Source of the DNA: Pelotomaculum isophthalicicum JI
GTDB lineage: Bacteria; Bacillota; Desulfotomaculia; Desulfotomaculales; Pelotomaculaceae
Length of the DNA: 64,000 bases
NCBI RefSeq assembly: GCF_029478095.1
Contig: NZ_JAKOAV010000016.1
Location: 23,582 to 87,581, forward strand
Direction: 5' to 3'
How positions within the stretch are numbered: position 1 is the first letter of the stretch; every line of letters starts with the position of its first letter. Below are positions 8,845 through 16,805 of the stretch, in pieces. Under the pieces are notes generated by a model, which saw only the letters and a list, made by a program, of their open reading frames with translations, was not told the origin of the DNA and ran no database searches. A program made the translations under genes and the position numbers.

Positions 8845-9549
8845 ATGGCAAAACCGGTGGGGTTTGATCAAAAAATAAAGTTGCGGCATCTGGACTATAT
8901 TGCCAGAGAAGCGAGCAGTTTGGATCGTAAAAATGTACATGAAAAACTAGATGAATTTCTAAATGCAGATATTCGTGGTGCTAAATCCAGAAAAAACGCC
9001 GTTACGGTATTAATGAAAATCTGGTATTTGACGCCCGGTGAATTAAAGAGTTTACGCCAAAGGGCCTTAGAATTGCTGCCATCCTTATCGTTTCATGATC
9101 GTCTTGTTTTTCATTGGGGTATGACCTTACTGGCCTATCCCTTTTTTAAAGATGTGGTCAATGAATTGGGCACTCTATTCAGATTGCAAAATGAGGTGCC
9201 CAGCCGGCAAATAGGCCGTAAGGTGAAGAGTCTCTATGGGGACAGGCGTAGGGTGGAGGTAGCTACCACAGCGGTATTGATGAGTATCAAATCTTGGGGG
9301 CTTATTGAGAGAAGTAAAAGCAATATTTATACCCTGCCGAAAAAATACGAAATAACCAATGCGGCATTAAAGCTATGGCTGGCTGAGGTGGTCCTGCGGG
9401 TTTCGGATTGTCAATACATGCCGCTGGAGATGATCCCGGCGGCACAGTTCGTTTTTCCTTTTCAATTTAAAATCAACATTAGAGAATTTGAACATAGCAA
9501 TTTCATTATCAATCGACAGGGTTTGGATATGCAGTTGGTTGGTCTTTAG
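8845..9549 (+). CDS. brxA: BrxA-family protein (DUF1819)
   Basis: A protein of 234 residues, predicted soluble and helical. The middle part (SLSFHDRLVFHWGMTLLAYP, then FFKDVV) and the following basic segment (GRKVKSLYGDRRRVEVATTA) fit the BrxA family, a small DNA-binding protein related to NusB folds and found in BREX types 1, 3, 5 and 6. Its place after pglZ is the type 3 order. The ATG has AGAGG upstream. The gene sits between pglZ and the primase-helicase gene with short gaps (16 and 32 bases), so the three appear to form one transcription unit. Confidence 0.75.
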   Translation: MAKPVGFDQKIKLRHLDYIAREASSLDRKNVHEKLDEFLNADIRGAKSRKNAVTVLMKIWYLTPGELKSLRQRALELLPSLSFHDRLVFHWGMTLLAYPFFKDVVNELGTLFRLQNEVPSRQIGRKVKSLYGDRRRVEVATTAVLMSIKSWGLIERSKSNIYTLPKKYEITNAALKLWLAEVVLRVSDCQYMPLEMIPAAQFVFPFQFKINIREFEHSNFIINRQGLDMQLVGL

Positions 9550-9581
9550 AATATGTTAATTTTCCAATTTAGGAGAATAAT

Positions 9582-12521
9582 ATGGATTTTAAAGAGTTGC
9601 TTGAGAAGTATCAGACATTACTGATTGAGAACAATAGCTTGAAAGAAGAAATAATGAGCTTGAAGGCTCAATTGGGTATTATAGAGCCACAGGTTGTTCC
9701 TGGTGAAATTCCCAATTATATATCAGAACCAGAAATATTTAATAATGAATTTGCAGGTAAAACTTTGCAATTAAACGTAAACAGTAAGTCAGACAGCGTA
9801 GAAAAAATCAAGTTATTCATGTCACTCTTTAAAGGACGGGACGATGTTTACGCTAAAAGATGGGAAAACAAAAAGAAGGGGACATCCGGGTATTCACCGG
9901 TCTGTTTGCATGAATGGAAATCTGAATTATGTGCAAAACCAAAGGGAAAATGTGCAGGTTGCGCCTTTAAGGAATATGCTGTTTTAAATGAAATGGTTAT
10001 TGATGATCATTTACGAGGGCGTGACAATTTCGTTGCGGGAATATATCCCTTGTGCCTAGATGAGACATGCTACTTTTTAGCTATTGATTTTGATGATGGA
10101 GAGTGGCAAAAAGATATTTCAGTGATCAGACAAGTGTGTACGGAGTTTAATATTCCTATAGCTGTTGAGCGCTCGCGTTCAGGCAAAGGAGCTCATGCGT
10201 GGTTTTTCTTTAAAAGCCCGATATCTGCCGCTCTGGCAAGGAGATTTGGAAGTGCGCTACTTACCTTCTCCATGAGTAAAAGGCATGAGATAACATTTAA
10301 ATCCTATGACAGGTTTTTTCCCAATCAGGACACAATGCCAAAGGGCGGTTTGGGAAATCTGATTGCGCTTCCTTTGCAAAAGGCAGCAAGAAAAGCTAAT
10401 AATAGTGAGTTTATCGATGAAAATTTTCAACCGTATAATGACCAGTGGGCGTTTTTAGCTACAATTCATAAACTCTCCGAAAATGATGTTGAAATGCTTT
10501 CAACAAAATTGTGCCACGGGAACGAACTTGGAGTATTGAAAAAAGACGAAGAAGAAAACCAAAAGCCGTGGGAAACAAGCAAAGTCAAATTGCTGAAAAA
10601 CGATTTTCCACAAGATGTTGAAATTGTAAAAGCAAATATGCTATTTATCCCGAAGGCAGGCATTTCTCAAAAGGCGTTAAACCACTTGAAACGTTTAGCG
10701 GCTTTCAAAAATCCGGAGTTTTATAGAGCTCAAGCGATGCGCATGCCGACTACTAAAATACCCAGAATTATTTCTTGCTCTGAAGAAACAGCAGAATATC
10801 TGTGTCTGCCAAGAGGATGTGAAGCAGACTTGAAAGCTATATTTGAAGAACTAGGAATGGCTGTTAACTACATTGACAAGACGAATTGCGGCAAAAAAAT
10901 TGATGTTGAATTCAACGGTAGCTTGAGAGATGAACAACCTCTGGCATTCGATAAATTGCTCAGACATGATATCGGAGTACTTTGCGGAACTACAGCTTTC
11001 GGGAAAACGGTTGTGGCAATTAAATTGATTGCCGAAAGAAAAGTTAACACACTTATTCTGGTTGATAAAGTCAATTTGGTTCCACAATGGAAAGAAAGAT
11101 TGATGAAATTTCTGACGATAAATGAGACTTTGCCGGATGAAGATATCAATGAGGGAAAAAAGAGAGGAAGAAAAAAAGCTAATAGTATTATCGGACAAAT
11201 AGGAGCAGGAAAGGACAGCTTAAGTGGAGTAATTGATATAGCCATAATGCAATCGTTAAATAGAATGGGTGAAGTCAAGGAATATGTGAAAAATTATGGT
11301 ATGATTATTGTTGATGAATGTCATCATGTTTCAGCTTTTAGCTTTGAAAAGATACTTAAAAGCACAAACGCAAAATATGTTTATGGATTAACCGCAACAC
11401 CTACCAGAAAAGATGGACATCATCCGATCATATTCATGCAATGTGGTTCCATACGATACAGGGATGACGCGAAAAAACAGGCGGAAAAAAGACCTTTTGA
11501 GCATTATATTATACCAAGATTTACATCTCTAAGGGTTCCGTTGAATAAAGATGAAAGTGACGTTTCAATTCAGGAGTTATATTCCGAAATAGTAATTAAT
11601 GAGATGCGAAATCAGCTAATTGTTGATGATGTGGTTAAAAGCCATGAAGACGGCAGGAACTGTATTGTTTTAACAGAAAGAACCGCTCACGTTAAATTAC
11701 TTGCCAAAAAAATAAATAACAGAATTCCTGATGTGATATCTCTTACGGGTGGTATGGGAACGAAGGAAACCAGAGAAAAAATGAAACGAATAATTAATAC
11801 ACCTGCAGATAAACAGCTAACTCTAGTGGCTACAGGTAAATATATAGGAGAGGGTTTTGATGAACCGCGTCTTGATACGTTATTCTTAGCAATGCCTATA
11901 TCGTGGAAAGGGACTTTACAGCAATATGCAGGCAGGCTTCACAGGCTGTTTAAAAATAAAAATGAGGTACAAATATATGATTATGTGGATATCCATGTAA
12001 GGATGCTGGAAAAGATGTATAATAAAAGGCTTACCGGATATGCTTCAATTGGTTATAAAGCAAAGGGCGAAAGTTTTGCAGCAGAGTCAATAAACATTAT
12101 TTTTGATAAAAGCAACTTTTTACCTGTATATACAAATGATATTGTGAATGCAGCAAGAGAAATATTGATTGTAAGTCCGTTTATTACCAAGAAGCGTACT
12201 TTGCAAATGCTGCAACACCTAAGGGTTGTATTGCAAAATAAAGTGAGAGTAATCGTGGTGACTAGGCCGGTTGAAGATTTCAAGGAAAAGAATATGAACG
12301 CTTTGCAAGGTACTTTGAAATTATTAGAAGATGCTGGAGTAAGTGTGGTTTTTAGATCAAATATTCACCAAAAATTTGCAGTTATAGACCAAAGGATCGT
12401 ATGGTATGGTAGTATAAATCTATTGAGCTTTGGCAGTGCAGAAGAAAGCATCATGCGGCTTGAAAGCCCCAATATTGCATATGAACTTATAAAAAGTATA
12501 GGAGAGAGGCAGGTATCATAA
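9582..12521 (+). CDS. TOTE-type primase - SF2 helicase - phospholipase D protein
   Basis: A protein of 979 residues with several domains. Residues 5-35 form a short coiled coil. A cysteine cluster at about 108-127 (CLHEW...C...CAGC) precedes an archaeo-eukaryotic primase domain with AIDFDDG near 166 (metal-binding DxD), SGKGAHAWFFF near 200 and GNLIALPLQ near 262. An SF2 helicase follows: GTTAFGKT near 467, VDECHH near 576, GLTATPTRKDG near 601 and YAGRLHR near 785. The C-terminus is a phospholipase D nuclease: HQKFAVID near 928 and GSINLLSFG near 946. This architecture is known from the TOTE conflict-system family. All catalytic motifs look intact. AGGAGAA precedes the ATG. The gene is visibly more A+T-rich than the methylase and PglZ genes, suggesting separate recruitment. 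It probably supplies the helicase/nuclease function in this BREX-like cassette, which is inference. Confidence 0.85.
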   Translation: MDFKELLEKYQTLLIENNSLKEEIMSLKAQLGIIEPQVVPGEIPNYISEPEIFNNEFAGKTLQLNVNSKSDSVEKIKLFMSLFKGRDDVYAKRWENKKKGTSGYSPVCLHEWKSELCAKPKGKCAGCAFKEYAVLNEMVIDDHLRGRDNFVAGIYPLCLDETCYFLAIDFDDGEWQKDISVIRQVCTEFNIPIAVERSRSGKGAHAWFFFKSPISAALARRFGSALLTFSMSKRHEITFKSYDRFFPNQDTMPKGGLGNLIALPLQKAARKANNSEFIDENFQPYNDQWAFLATIHKLSENDVEMLSTKLCHGNELGVLKKDEEENQKPWETSKVKLLKNDFPQDVEIVKANMLFIPKAGISQKALNHLKRLAAFKNPEFYRAQAMRMPTTKIPRIISCSEETAEYLCLPRGCEADLKAIFEELGMAVNYIDKTNCGKKIDVEFNGSLRDEQPLAFDKLLRHDIGVLCGTTAFGKTVVAIKLIAERKVNTLILVDKVNLVPQWKERLMKFLTINETLPDEDINEGKKRGRKKANSIIGQIGAGKDSLSGVIDIAIMQSLNRMGEVKEYVKNYGMIIVDECHHVSAFSFEKILKSTNAKYVYGLTATPTRKDGHHPIIFMQCGSIRYRDDAKKQAEKRPFEHYIIPRFTSLRVPLNKDESDVSIQELYSEIVINEMRNQLIVDDVVKSHEDGRNCIVLTERTAHVKLLAKKINNRIPDVISLTGGMGTKETREKMKRIINTPADKQLTLVATGKYIGEGFDEPRLDTLFLAMPISWKGTLQQYAGRLHRLFKNKNEVQIYDYVDIHVRMLEKMYNKRLTGYASIGYKAKGESFAAESINIIFDKSNFLPVYTNDIVNAAREILIVSPFITKKRTLQMLQHLRVVLQNKVRVIVVTRPVEDFKEKNMNALQGTLKLLEDAGVSVVFRSNIHQKFAVIDQRIVWYGSINLLSFGSAEESIMRLESPNIAYELIKSIGERQVS

Positions 12522-12550
12522 CTATGGGCATAAAGTTGATTTTATGCAAA

Positions 12551-12578
12551 TAAAAAAAGGCCTCTAGGCCTTGATTTT
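12551..12578 (-). terminator. Intrinsic terminator after tRNA-Ala, probably bidirectional
   Basis: The hairpin AAGGCC-TCTA-GGCCTT spans 12557-12572. Read on the minus strand it is followed by seven U; on the plus strand it is followed by TTGATTTTT, so it can also end the primase-helicase operon. Confidence 0.75.
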
Positions 12579-12580
12579 TC

Positions 12581-12656
12581 TGGTGGAGATAAGCGGGATC
12601 GAACCGCTGACCTCCTGAATGCCATTCAGGCGCTCTCCCAGCTGAGCTATATCCCC
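12581..12656 (-). tRNA. tRNA-Ala (GGC anticodon)
   Basis: The minus strand reads GGGGATATAGCTCAGCTGGG at the 5' end and ends in ACCA, with CCA encoded. The acceptor stem pairs GGGGATA with TATCTCC (one G-U). The anticodon stem CCTGA/TCAGG encloses the loop ATGGCAT, giving anticodon GGC. The T arm (GCGGTTCGATCCCGC) is canonical. Its 3' end faces the defence island, the usual side for integration of mobile islands. Confidence 0.96.
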
Positions 12657-12739
12657 ACGTTATTATTGATTTAGTTTTTTAATGTGCCGCCCGCACTTTT
12701 TTAGTCTATCATTTTTTTTACTTATGGTCAAGCTTCTTT

Positions 12740-13486
12740 TTATAGTTTTTTCATGAGAAAGGTGCCATATCCCAAGTATTTTTTATATATTTGGATTAAC
12801 TGCATATATTTTTGCATTACATTATTAACTTCCCGGCTTGATCCTGTTCCTCGTGATACTACTTGGTAAGGATCCGGATACAGTATGTTCTTAATATTAT
12901 CTAATAAACCCGGAAAATTATTACGCTGTACTTTGACGGGTGCAAATCCTGTATTTTGAAATAATATCAACCATTCTTCAAAAGAAGGTATATGAGGCAA
13001 ATTGCAGGCTGCTTGAATTTGTTCCCTCGCTATCTTGGGCAGAGATTTGCTTGCGCACATCTCTACGCAAATTAATATCCCATTTTTTTTTAATATTCTA
13101 TTGCACTCTCGCAGTATAGAAATTGCCGGTAAAAATATTAATACCGACTCAACTAAGATCAAATCAATAACTTTATTTCGGAATGGTGTGTCTCCAGCAT
13201 CACAAAGCACATACTGCACTTGCACACCTTCTTGTGACGCCCTATACGTAGCCTTTTGCAACATTTCCTCAGAGTTGTCCAGGGCAAAAACAAATGCGCC
13301 TGAATTTTTTGCTATATGGCAAGCGGTTCGGCCGGTCCCACATCCGATATCAAGAACAATATCTTCATCAGACAGATCAATTTGTCTAAGCACATTGAGA
13401 GTGTGGAAGAATCCCCCCGGATGTAGGCTGCCTTTGCCCAGGGAAGTAACTGCGTCAAGATAAGTTGTCATAGTATCGTACCACAC
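12740..13486 (-). CDS. Class I SAM-dependent methyltransferase
   Basis: A protein of 248 residues with the SAM-binding signature VLDIGCGTGRTACHIA near residue 43, an acidic ALDNSEEML strand end near 69, CDAGDTPF near 94 and LRECNRILKKNGILICVEM near 123, as in the Methyltransf_11 group. The C-terminal 100 residues are probably a substrate-specific helical part. The substrate cannot be named. The first codon is GTG, with an ATG five codons later as the alternative; neither has a strong Shine-Dalgarno. The gene stands alone, 250 bases downstream of the glycosyltransferase pair on the same strand. Confidence 0.75.
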   Translation of the reverse strand: MWYDTMTTYLDAVTSLGKGSLHPGGFFHTLNVLRQIDLSDEDIVLDIGCGTGRTACHIAKNSGAFVFALDNSEEMLQKATYRASQEGVQVQYVLCDAGDTPFRNKVIDLILVESVLIFLPAISILRECNRILKKNGILICVEMCASKSLPKIAREQIQAACNLPHIPSFEEWLILFQNTGFAPVKVQRNNFPGLLDNIKNILYPDPYQVVSRGTGSSREVNNVMQKYMQLIQIYKKYLGYGTFLMKKL

Positions 13487-13620
13487 TTTACTTTTGAATA
13501 GTTTGAAAATACCTTTGTGAATCTATATATACTATGTGAATGAGTATCCGGGGGTTCCATGATAACAACTAGTCTGCTGAATAAGTCAATACCGATGACG
13601 ATATTTCAAAATTCTTGATA

Positions 13621-13648
13621 AAAATAAAAAAACTGGTTCTTTAACCAG
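13621..13648 (-). terminator. Intrinsic terminator after the PIG-V-like gene
   Basis: On the minus strand CTGGTT-AAAG-AACCAG is followed by TTTTTTTATTTTT. It ends transcription of the glycosyltransferase/GtrA pair about 90 bases past the stop codon. Confidence 0.8.
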
Positions 13649-13671
13649 CTAACTTTACACCAGAATTGAAT

Positions 13672-13735
13672 ATGAGCCGTGTTATATGCCTAAAGGTCTC
13701 CAAAAGCTAATTCGTTCTGAATCTTCGTCATAGTG
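13672..13735. repeat. Dispersed intergenic repeat, copy 1
   Basis: The motif ATGAGCCGTGTTATATGCC, followed by TAAAGGTC and a GCTAATTCGTTCT segment, recurs at 25484 with only a few changes in the first 28 bases. The second copy follows a pilin gene. No gene or transposon end was recognised around it. Confidence 0.6.
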
Positions 13736-14839
13736 TTAGCTTATCCACCGTCCAACCACAAAAAGAATAGTTACCGTTGAGAAAACCAGGATGGAAATGA
13801 CCGAATATACTTGAGTCAAACCGTTTTTATACAGTAAGCGGGCCAAGGCGATGTACCCCGGGAATAATACTAAAATATAACGGGGCATTCCAAGGGGCAA
13901 GTTATCAACTACTGAAGAAAATGGAATCAAAAACCCCAGTGTCAGGAAAATCAGTTGCGGCTTGTCCTTTAAATATTTAAAACTCTTTATGATTAAGTAA
14001 AGGAATGACAACGCCATTCCTGATTCAAAAAGACTATAAAAATCGCTGTGATAGAAAAAAATTGTCAGGTTAAGAAATTGGCCTGCGCCCGGGTAGGCAA
14101 AGTGGCGGTATCCCCAATACTCGCTGTTCAATGAATGGGCAAAAGCCAGGGGGTCTCCGGCTTGCTTCCACAAAACAAGCATGAAGATAGATAGTGATAC
14201 CGGTATTAAGAGGAGAGGCAATGCCTTTTTAAGTATTATTTTTTTATTGTTTTCCTGGTATTGCATGTACAAAAAAGCGAAAAATAAGACTACTCCGATA
14301 TTCCGGGTGAGGGCCGCGCAACTAGCCAGGAGAACTGCCCATACCCAGCGCCCGTTCCTGGCGAAATAAAAAGATGCCAGGGCAAAAGCCAATAGTAAAG
14401 ATTCGGAATAAATGGAGGTAAAAAATATAGCTGTAGGAAAAAATAGCAAAATAAAAACTGTTGTAGTGGCCGTTTTCTTGTCAAAGTCTTCTTTAGCAAT
14501 AATATAAAGAAAGCAACAAGCAATAAAAAGCGCAATATTGGAAATCAAAAACCCGGCGGCTACCCCGTTCCCAACAACGTAAGTGAACAGGCGGATCAAA
14601 AAGGGAAACATAGGGAAAAAAGGGGCGCTGTCAAAATCATAACCTTGTCCGGCTATCCTGAGAAACCATCCGGCGTCCCAATGAAGCAAAGAATCAAAAA
14701 TTACATTGGGATGAAGACCGTCGGTAGTTGCGGGGAGAAATGGATTTAGAACATCTCTCGTTAGCCAAATTAGAAAAACAATATAAATCTTGTTAAGCAG
14801 ATAGATATAACCAACACGTGTAAAATCTTTTCTGGACAC
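13736..14839 (-). CDS. PIG-V-like membrane mannosyltransferase
   Basis: An integral membrane protein of 367 residues with about nine hydrophobic segments. An early loop carries LLHWDAGWFLRIAGQGY and a following APFFPMFPFLIRLF, the signature of the PIG-V/GPI-mannosyltransferase-2 family (GT-C fold). Such bacterial members use polyprenyl-phosphate sugars to glycosylate envelope molecules; the acceptor here is unknown. The GTG start has GGGGGT upstream and follows the GtrA stop by three bases, so the two genes form an operon. A GtrA-type flippase partner nearby supports a role in lipid-linked sugar transfer. Confidence 0.75.
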   Translation of the reverse strand: MSRKDFTRVGYIYLLNKIYIVFLIWLTRDVLNPFLPATTDGLHPNVIFDSLLHWDAGWFLRIAGQGYDFDSAPFFPMFPFLIRLFTYVVGNGVAAGFLISNIALFIACCFLYIIAKEDFDKKTATTTVFILLFFPTAIFFTSIYSESLLLAFALASFYFARNGRWVWAVLLASCAALTRNIGVVLFFAFLYMQYQENNKKIILKKALPLLLIPVSLSIFMLVLWKQAGDPLAFAHSLNSEYWGYRHFAYPGAGQFLNLTIFFYHSDFYSLFESGMALSFLYLIIKSFKYLKDKPQLIFLTLGFLIPFSSVVDNLPLGMPRYILVLFPGYIALARLLYKNGLTQVYSVISILVFSTVTILFVVGRWIS

Positions 14840-14842
14840 GAA

Positions 14843-15271
14843 TTAACCCCCGGTTGTTTTGGGCACCATTTTGCCTTTGCGGAAAACCCATAATTTACTA
14901 AGGATAAAATTAAAACTAAACGCGATAGAAGTCGCTAAAAAAAGCGCTACCATCTGAGAGATATATAAATTTAGCAGTATATATACAGAAGTGCTGTTTA
15001 TTCCAAGACCAAGCGCGTTGACCAAAGTGAATTTTAGAAACCTGTTTTTATCGTTTTCATCCGGGCTTGTTTTAAATGTCCAGTACCGGTTGAGGAAAAA
15101 GCTGTTGACTATACCGCAAAAGTAACTGAAACCTTTGGCCACGGCATAAAAAAAGATACTTTCGTTAGGAAGTATTTTTATTATGGTAAAATAAACGACC
15201 CAATCAATAAACGTGTTTAAACATCCTACCGCCGCAAACTTGCATAATTGAGTGATACCCTCGTTAACCAT
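14843..15271 (-). CDS. GtrA-family membrane protein
   Basis: A protein of 142 residues with four transmembrane helices. Near the start FAAVGCLNTFIDWVVYF and later FLNRYWTFKTS match the GtrA family, thought to flip or carry polyprenyl-phosphate-linked sugars across the membrane. I place the start at ATG 15271 because AAGGTGA lies 7 bases before it; an earlier ATG at 15289 would add six residues. It is directly upstream of the PIG-V-like glycosyltransferase, its probable partner. Confidence 0.8.
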   Translation of the reverse strand: MVNEGITQLCKFAAVGCLNTFIDWVVYFTIIKILPNESIFFYAVAKGFSYFCGIVNSFFLNRYWTFKTSPDENDKNRFLKFTLVNALGLGINSTSVYILLNLYISQMVALFLATSIAFSFNFILSKLWVFRKGKMVPKTTGG

Positions 15272-15527
15272 TATTTCACCTTGCATCATTATGATATAGT
15301 ATTTTGCTTACATAATTTTACGTAATATTTTGAGTTAAATAGTAATCTTATGAATATAACCGACCACATATTACCTTCGACACTAATGCCCGGCATCCTC
15401 CTTATCCATTAGGTAAAAATACATTTTCTTTAAGTTTAATTTCTTTGGATATTTTTATGCAAGAAAAGAATAACTTTTTTGTTTTTTAGCATAATAAATA
15501 TATCTTAATCACAGGAGGCGTGTTAAT

Positions 15528-15752
15528 ATGGAATGGTTGTCAAGAACAGCTTTAGTTCTGGTCATTATTGGCGCTTTGAACTGGTTGTTGGTCGGTCTGT
15601 TTCAGTGGGATCTGGTCACAGCTCTATTCGGAGGAGACACGGTTAGAGCGTCATCTGACTTTAGCAGGGTAATTTATACGTTGGTTGGACTAGCCGGCCT
15701 ATATTCCATATCATTCTTTTTCAGGGAAAATACTGCGGTAAGGGATAAATAA
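15528..15752 (+). CDS. DUF378 family small membrane protein
   Basis: A protein of 74 residues with two transmembrane helices. The pattern ALVLVIIGALNWLLVGLFQ, followed by a DLV and a GG loop and a second helix VIYTLVGLAGLYS, is that of the DUF378 family, which has no known function. The ATG has AGGAGG 9 bases upstream. The region upstream (15290-15527) is A+T-rich and carries no other gene. Confidence 0.85.
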   Translation: MEWLSRTALVLVIIGALNWLLVGLFQWDLVTALFGGDTVRASSDFSRVIYTLVGLAGLYSISFFFRENTAVRDK

Positions 15753-15828
15753 TATAAGTGAATTATACGAGAAGTTTAATATGGGTATTACTACACTATA
15801 ATAATAGATTATAAGGAGGCAGCTGGTA

Positions 15829-15975
15829 ATGATTCCACGCAAGAAAGATCCAGACGAAACTCCTGATGCAGTTATCTCACCCATAGAAGAAGAATGTGAC
15901 ATTTGCCAGGAAATTGAAGGAGATTGCTGTGCAGAAATATTTGATTCAAAGAATGACAAAAAAACCGCGAGATAA
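15829..15975 (+). CDS. Small acidic cysteine-containing protein (48 aa)
   Basis: A 48-residue open frame with AAGGAGG ideally placed 9 bases before the ATG and an intrinsic terminator right after the stop. The peptide is acidic in the middle and carries CDICQEIEGDCC, a four-cysteine group that could bind metal or form disulfides. No family was recognised. It is likely real because both expression signals flank it closely. Confidence 0.55.
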   Translation: MIPRKKDPDETPDAVISPIEEECDICQEIEGDCCAEIFDSKNDKKTAR

Positions 15976-15978
15976 AGG

Positions 15979-16002
15979 AGACCTATTATAGGTCTTTTTT
16001 TT
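15979..16002 (+). terminator. Intrinsic terminator after the small cysteine protein gene
   Basis: Stem AGACCTA/TAGGTCT with a TTA loop is followed by eight T. Confidence 0.85.
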
Positions 16003-16165
16003 ATAAGCTAAAATAATAAACAATGACCTGCGGCCTATTTTGGCGATATTCAGTCCAGTATGAAATTCATATAAATTAATAGCCCGGCCCGGGGGTTGTC
16101 AGCATGAGAAACTAGTGCTATATTTGGATCACTTAAAAAAGTAATTGTTTAAGGGGTGATGTATT

Positions 16166-16438
16166 ATGAACCACCAAACCAAAAATTACAGTAATGACTA
16201 CCGGGTAAATATTCTTAACAACGGTACTATTATTAGTGTGGAAGTTACTTGCTGCAGCAGGCATATTGGGGAGATGCGTTTCAAAGACGGCGAAAGTAAG
16301 AAATGCCCGCTTTGTGGTACGGTTCATCAGATGGTTATCCAGCATAATCACTTTCACATTAGACCGGTAAAGCCGGTATCAAATGAAGCAATCGCCGGAA
16401 ACGATAGTAGTCTGCTTTTTAAGGAGAAAGCGCTCTAA
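16166..16438 (+). CDS. Hypothetical protein with a zinc-ribbon knuckle
   Basis: A protein of 90 residues with no recognised family. It contains VTCCSRHIGEMRF and KKCPLCGTVHQM, which could form a zinc-binding site (CC...CPLC), followed by a histidine-rich stretch QHNHFH. AGGGGTGA precedes the ATG. It stands alone between the small cysteine protein and the SAM riboswitch. Confidence 0.55.
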   Translation: MNHQTKNYSNDYRVNILNNGTIISVEVTCCSRHIGEMRFKDGESKKCPLCGTVHQMVIQHNHFHIRPVKPVSNEAIAGNDSSLLFKEKAL

Positions 16439-16550
16439 ATCGCTAAACAGTAGTTAAATCTATCAATTAGCCGGCTTTTAAATATAGCATATTATGCCAG
16501 AAGGATTAGTAGAGGAAATTAATTCTGTCGTTTGAATCACACATGAACCG

Positions 16551-16579
16551 TTGACATGAAATGTGGTTACTGGTAAACT
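16551..16579 (+). promoter_or_regulatory. Sigma-A-type promoter of the homocysteine operon
   Basis: TTGACA at 16551-16556 and TAAACT at 16574-16579 are 17 bases apart. Transcription would start near 16586, about 25 bases before the SAM-I aptamer. Confidence 0.65.
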
Positions 16580-16609
16580 TAAGTTTAGCAAATGTAATAT
16601 AAATATGTG

Positions 16610-16723
16610 CTCTTATCCGGAGCGGCGGAGGGACTGGCCCAATGAAGCCCGGCAACCGTTGGGAGTTAAGAACCCAAAATGGTGCTAATTCCAGCAGAAG
16701 ATTTTTCTTCTGGCAGATGAGAG
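16610..16723 (+). ncRNA. SAM-I (S-box) riboswitch
   Basis: The conserved core GGAGGGACTGGCCC, AATGAAGCCCGGCAACC and a later GGTGCTAATTCC are all present. The closing helix P1 pairs CTCTTATC (16610-16617) with GATGAGAG (16716-16723). SAM-I riboswitches bind S-adenosylmethionine and shut off methionine/cysteine genes. The downstream genes make homocysteine, the direct methionine precursor, so the logic fits. A possible expression platform is the hairpin at 16739-16763 (AGGCCTCTTC with GAAGGGGCCT), although its T tract is poor. Confidence 0.95.
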
Positions 16724-16805
16724 GAAGCAATTTTTTGCAGGCCTCTTCTGTTTGAAGGGGCCTTCGGTTTGTCGGAATGGAAGGGCATAATAGGGGGGTA
16801 TGTAA

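Noticed and set aside
12053..12283. Minus-strand open frame inside the primase-helicase gene
   Set aside because: No motifs, and the plus strand encodes the helicase C-terminus and the start of the nuclease domain.
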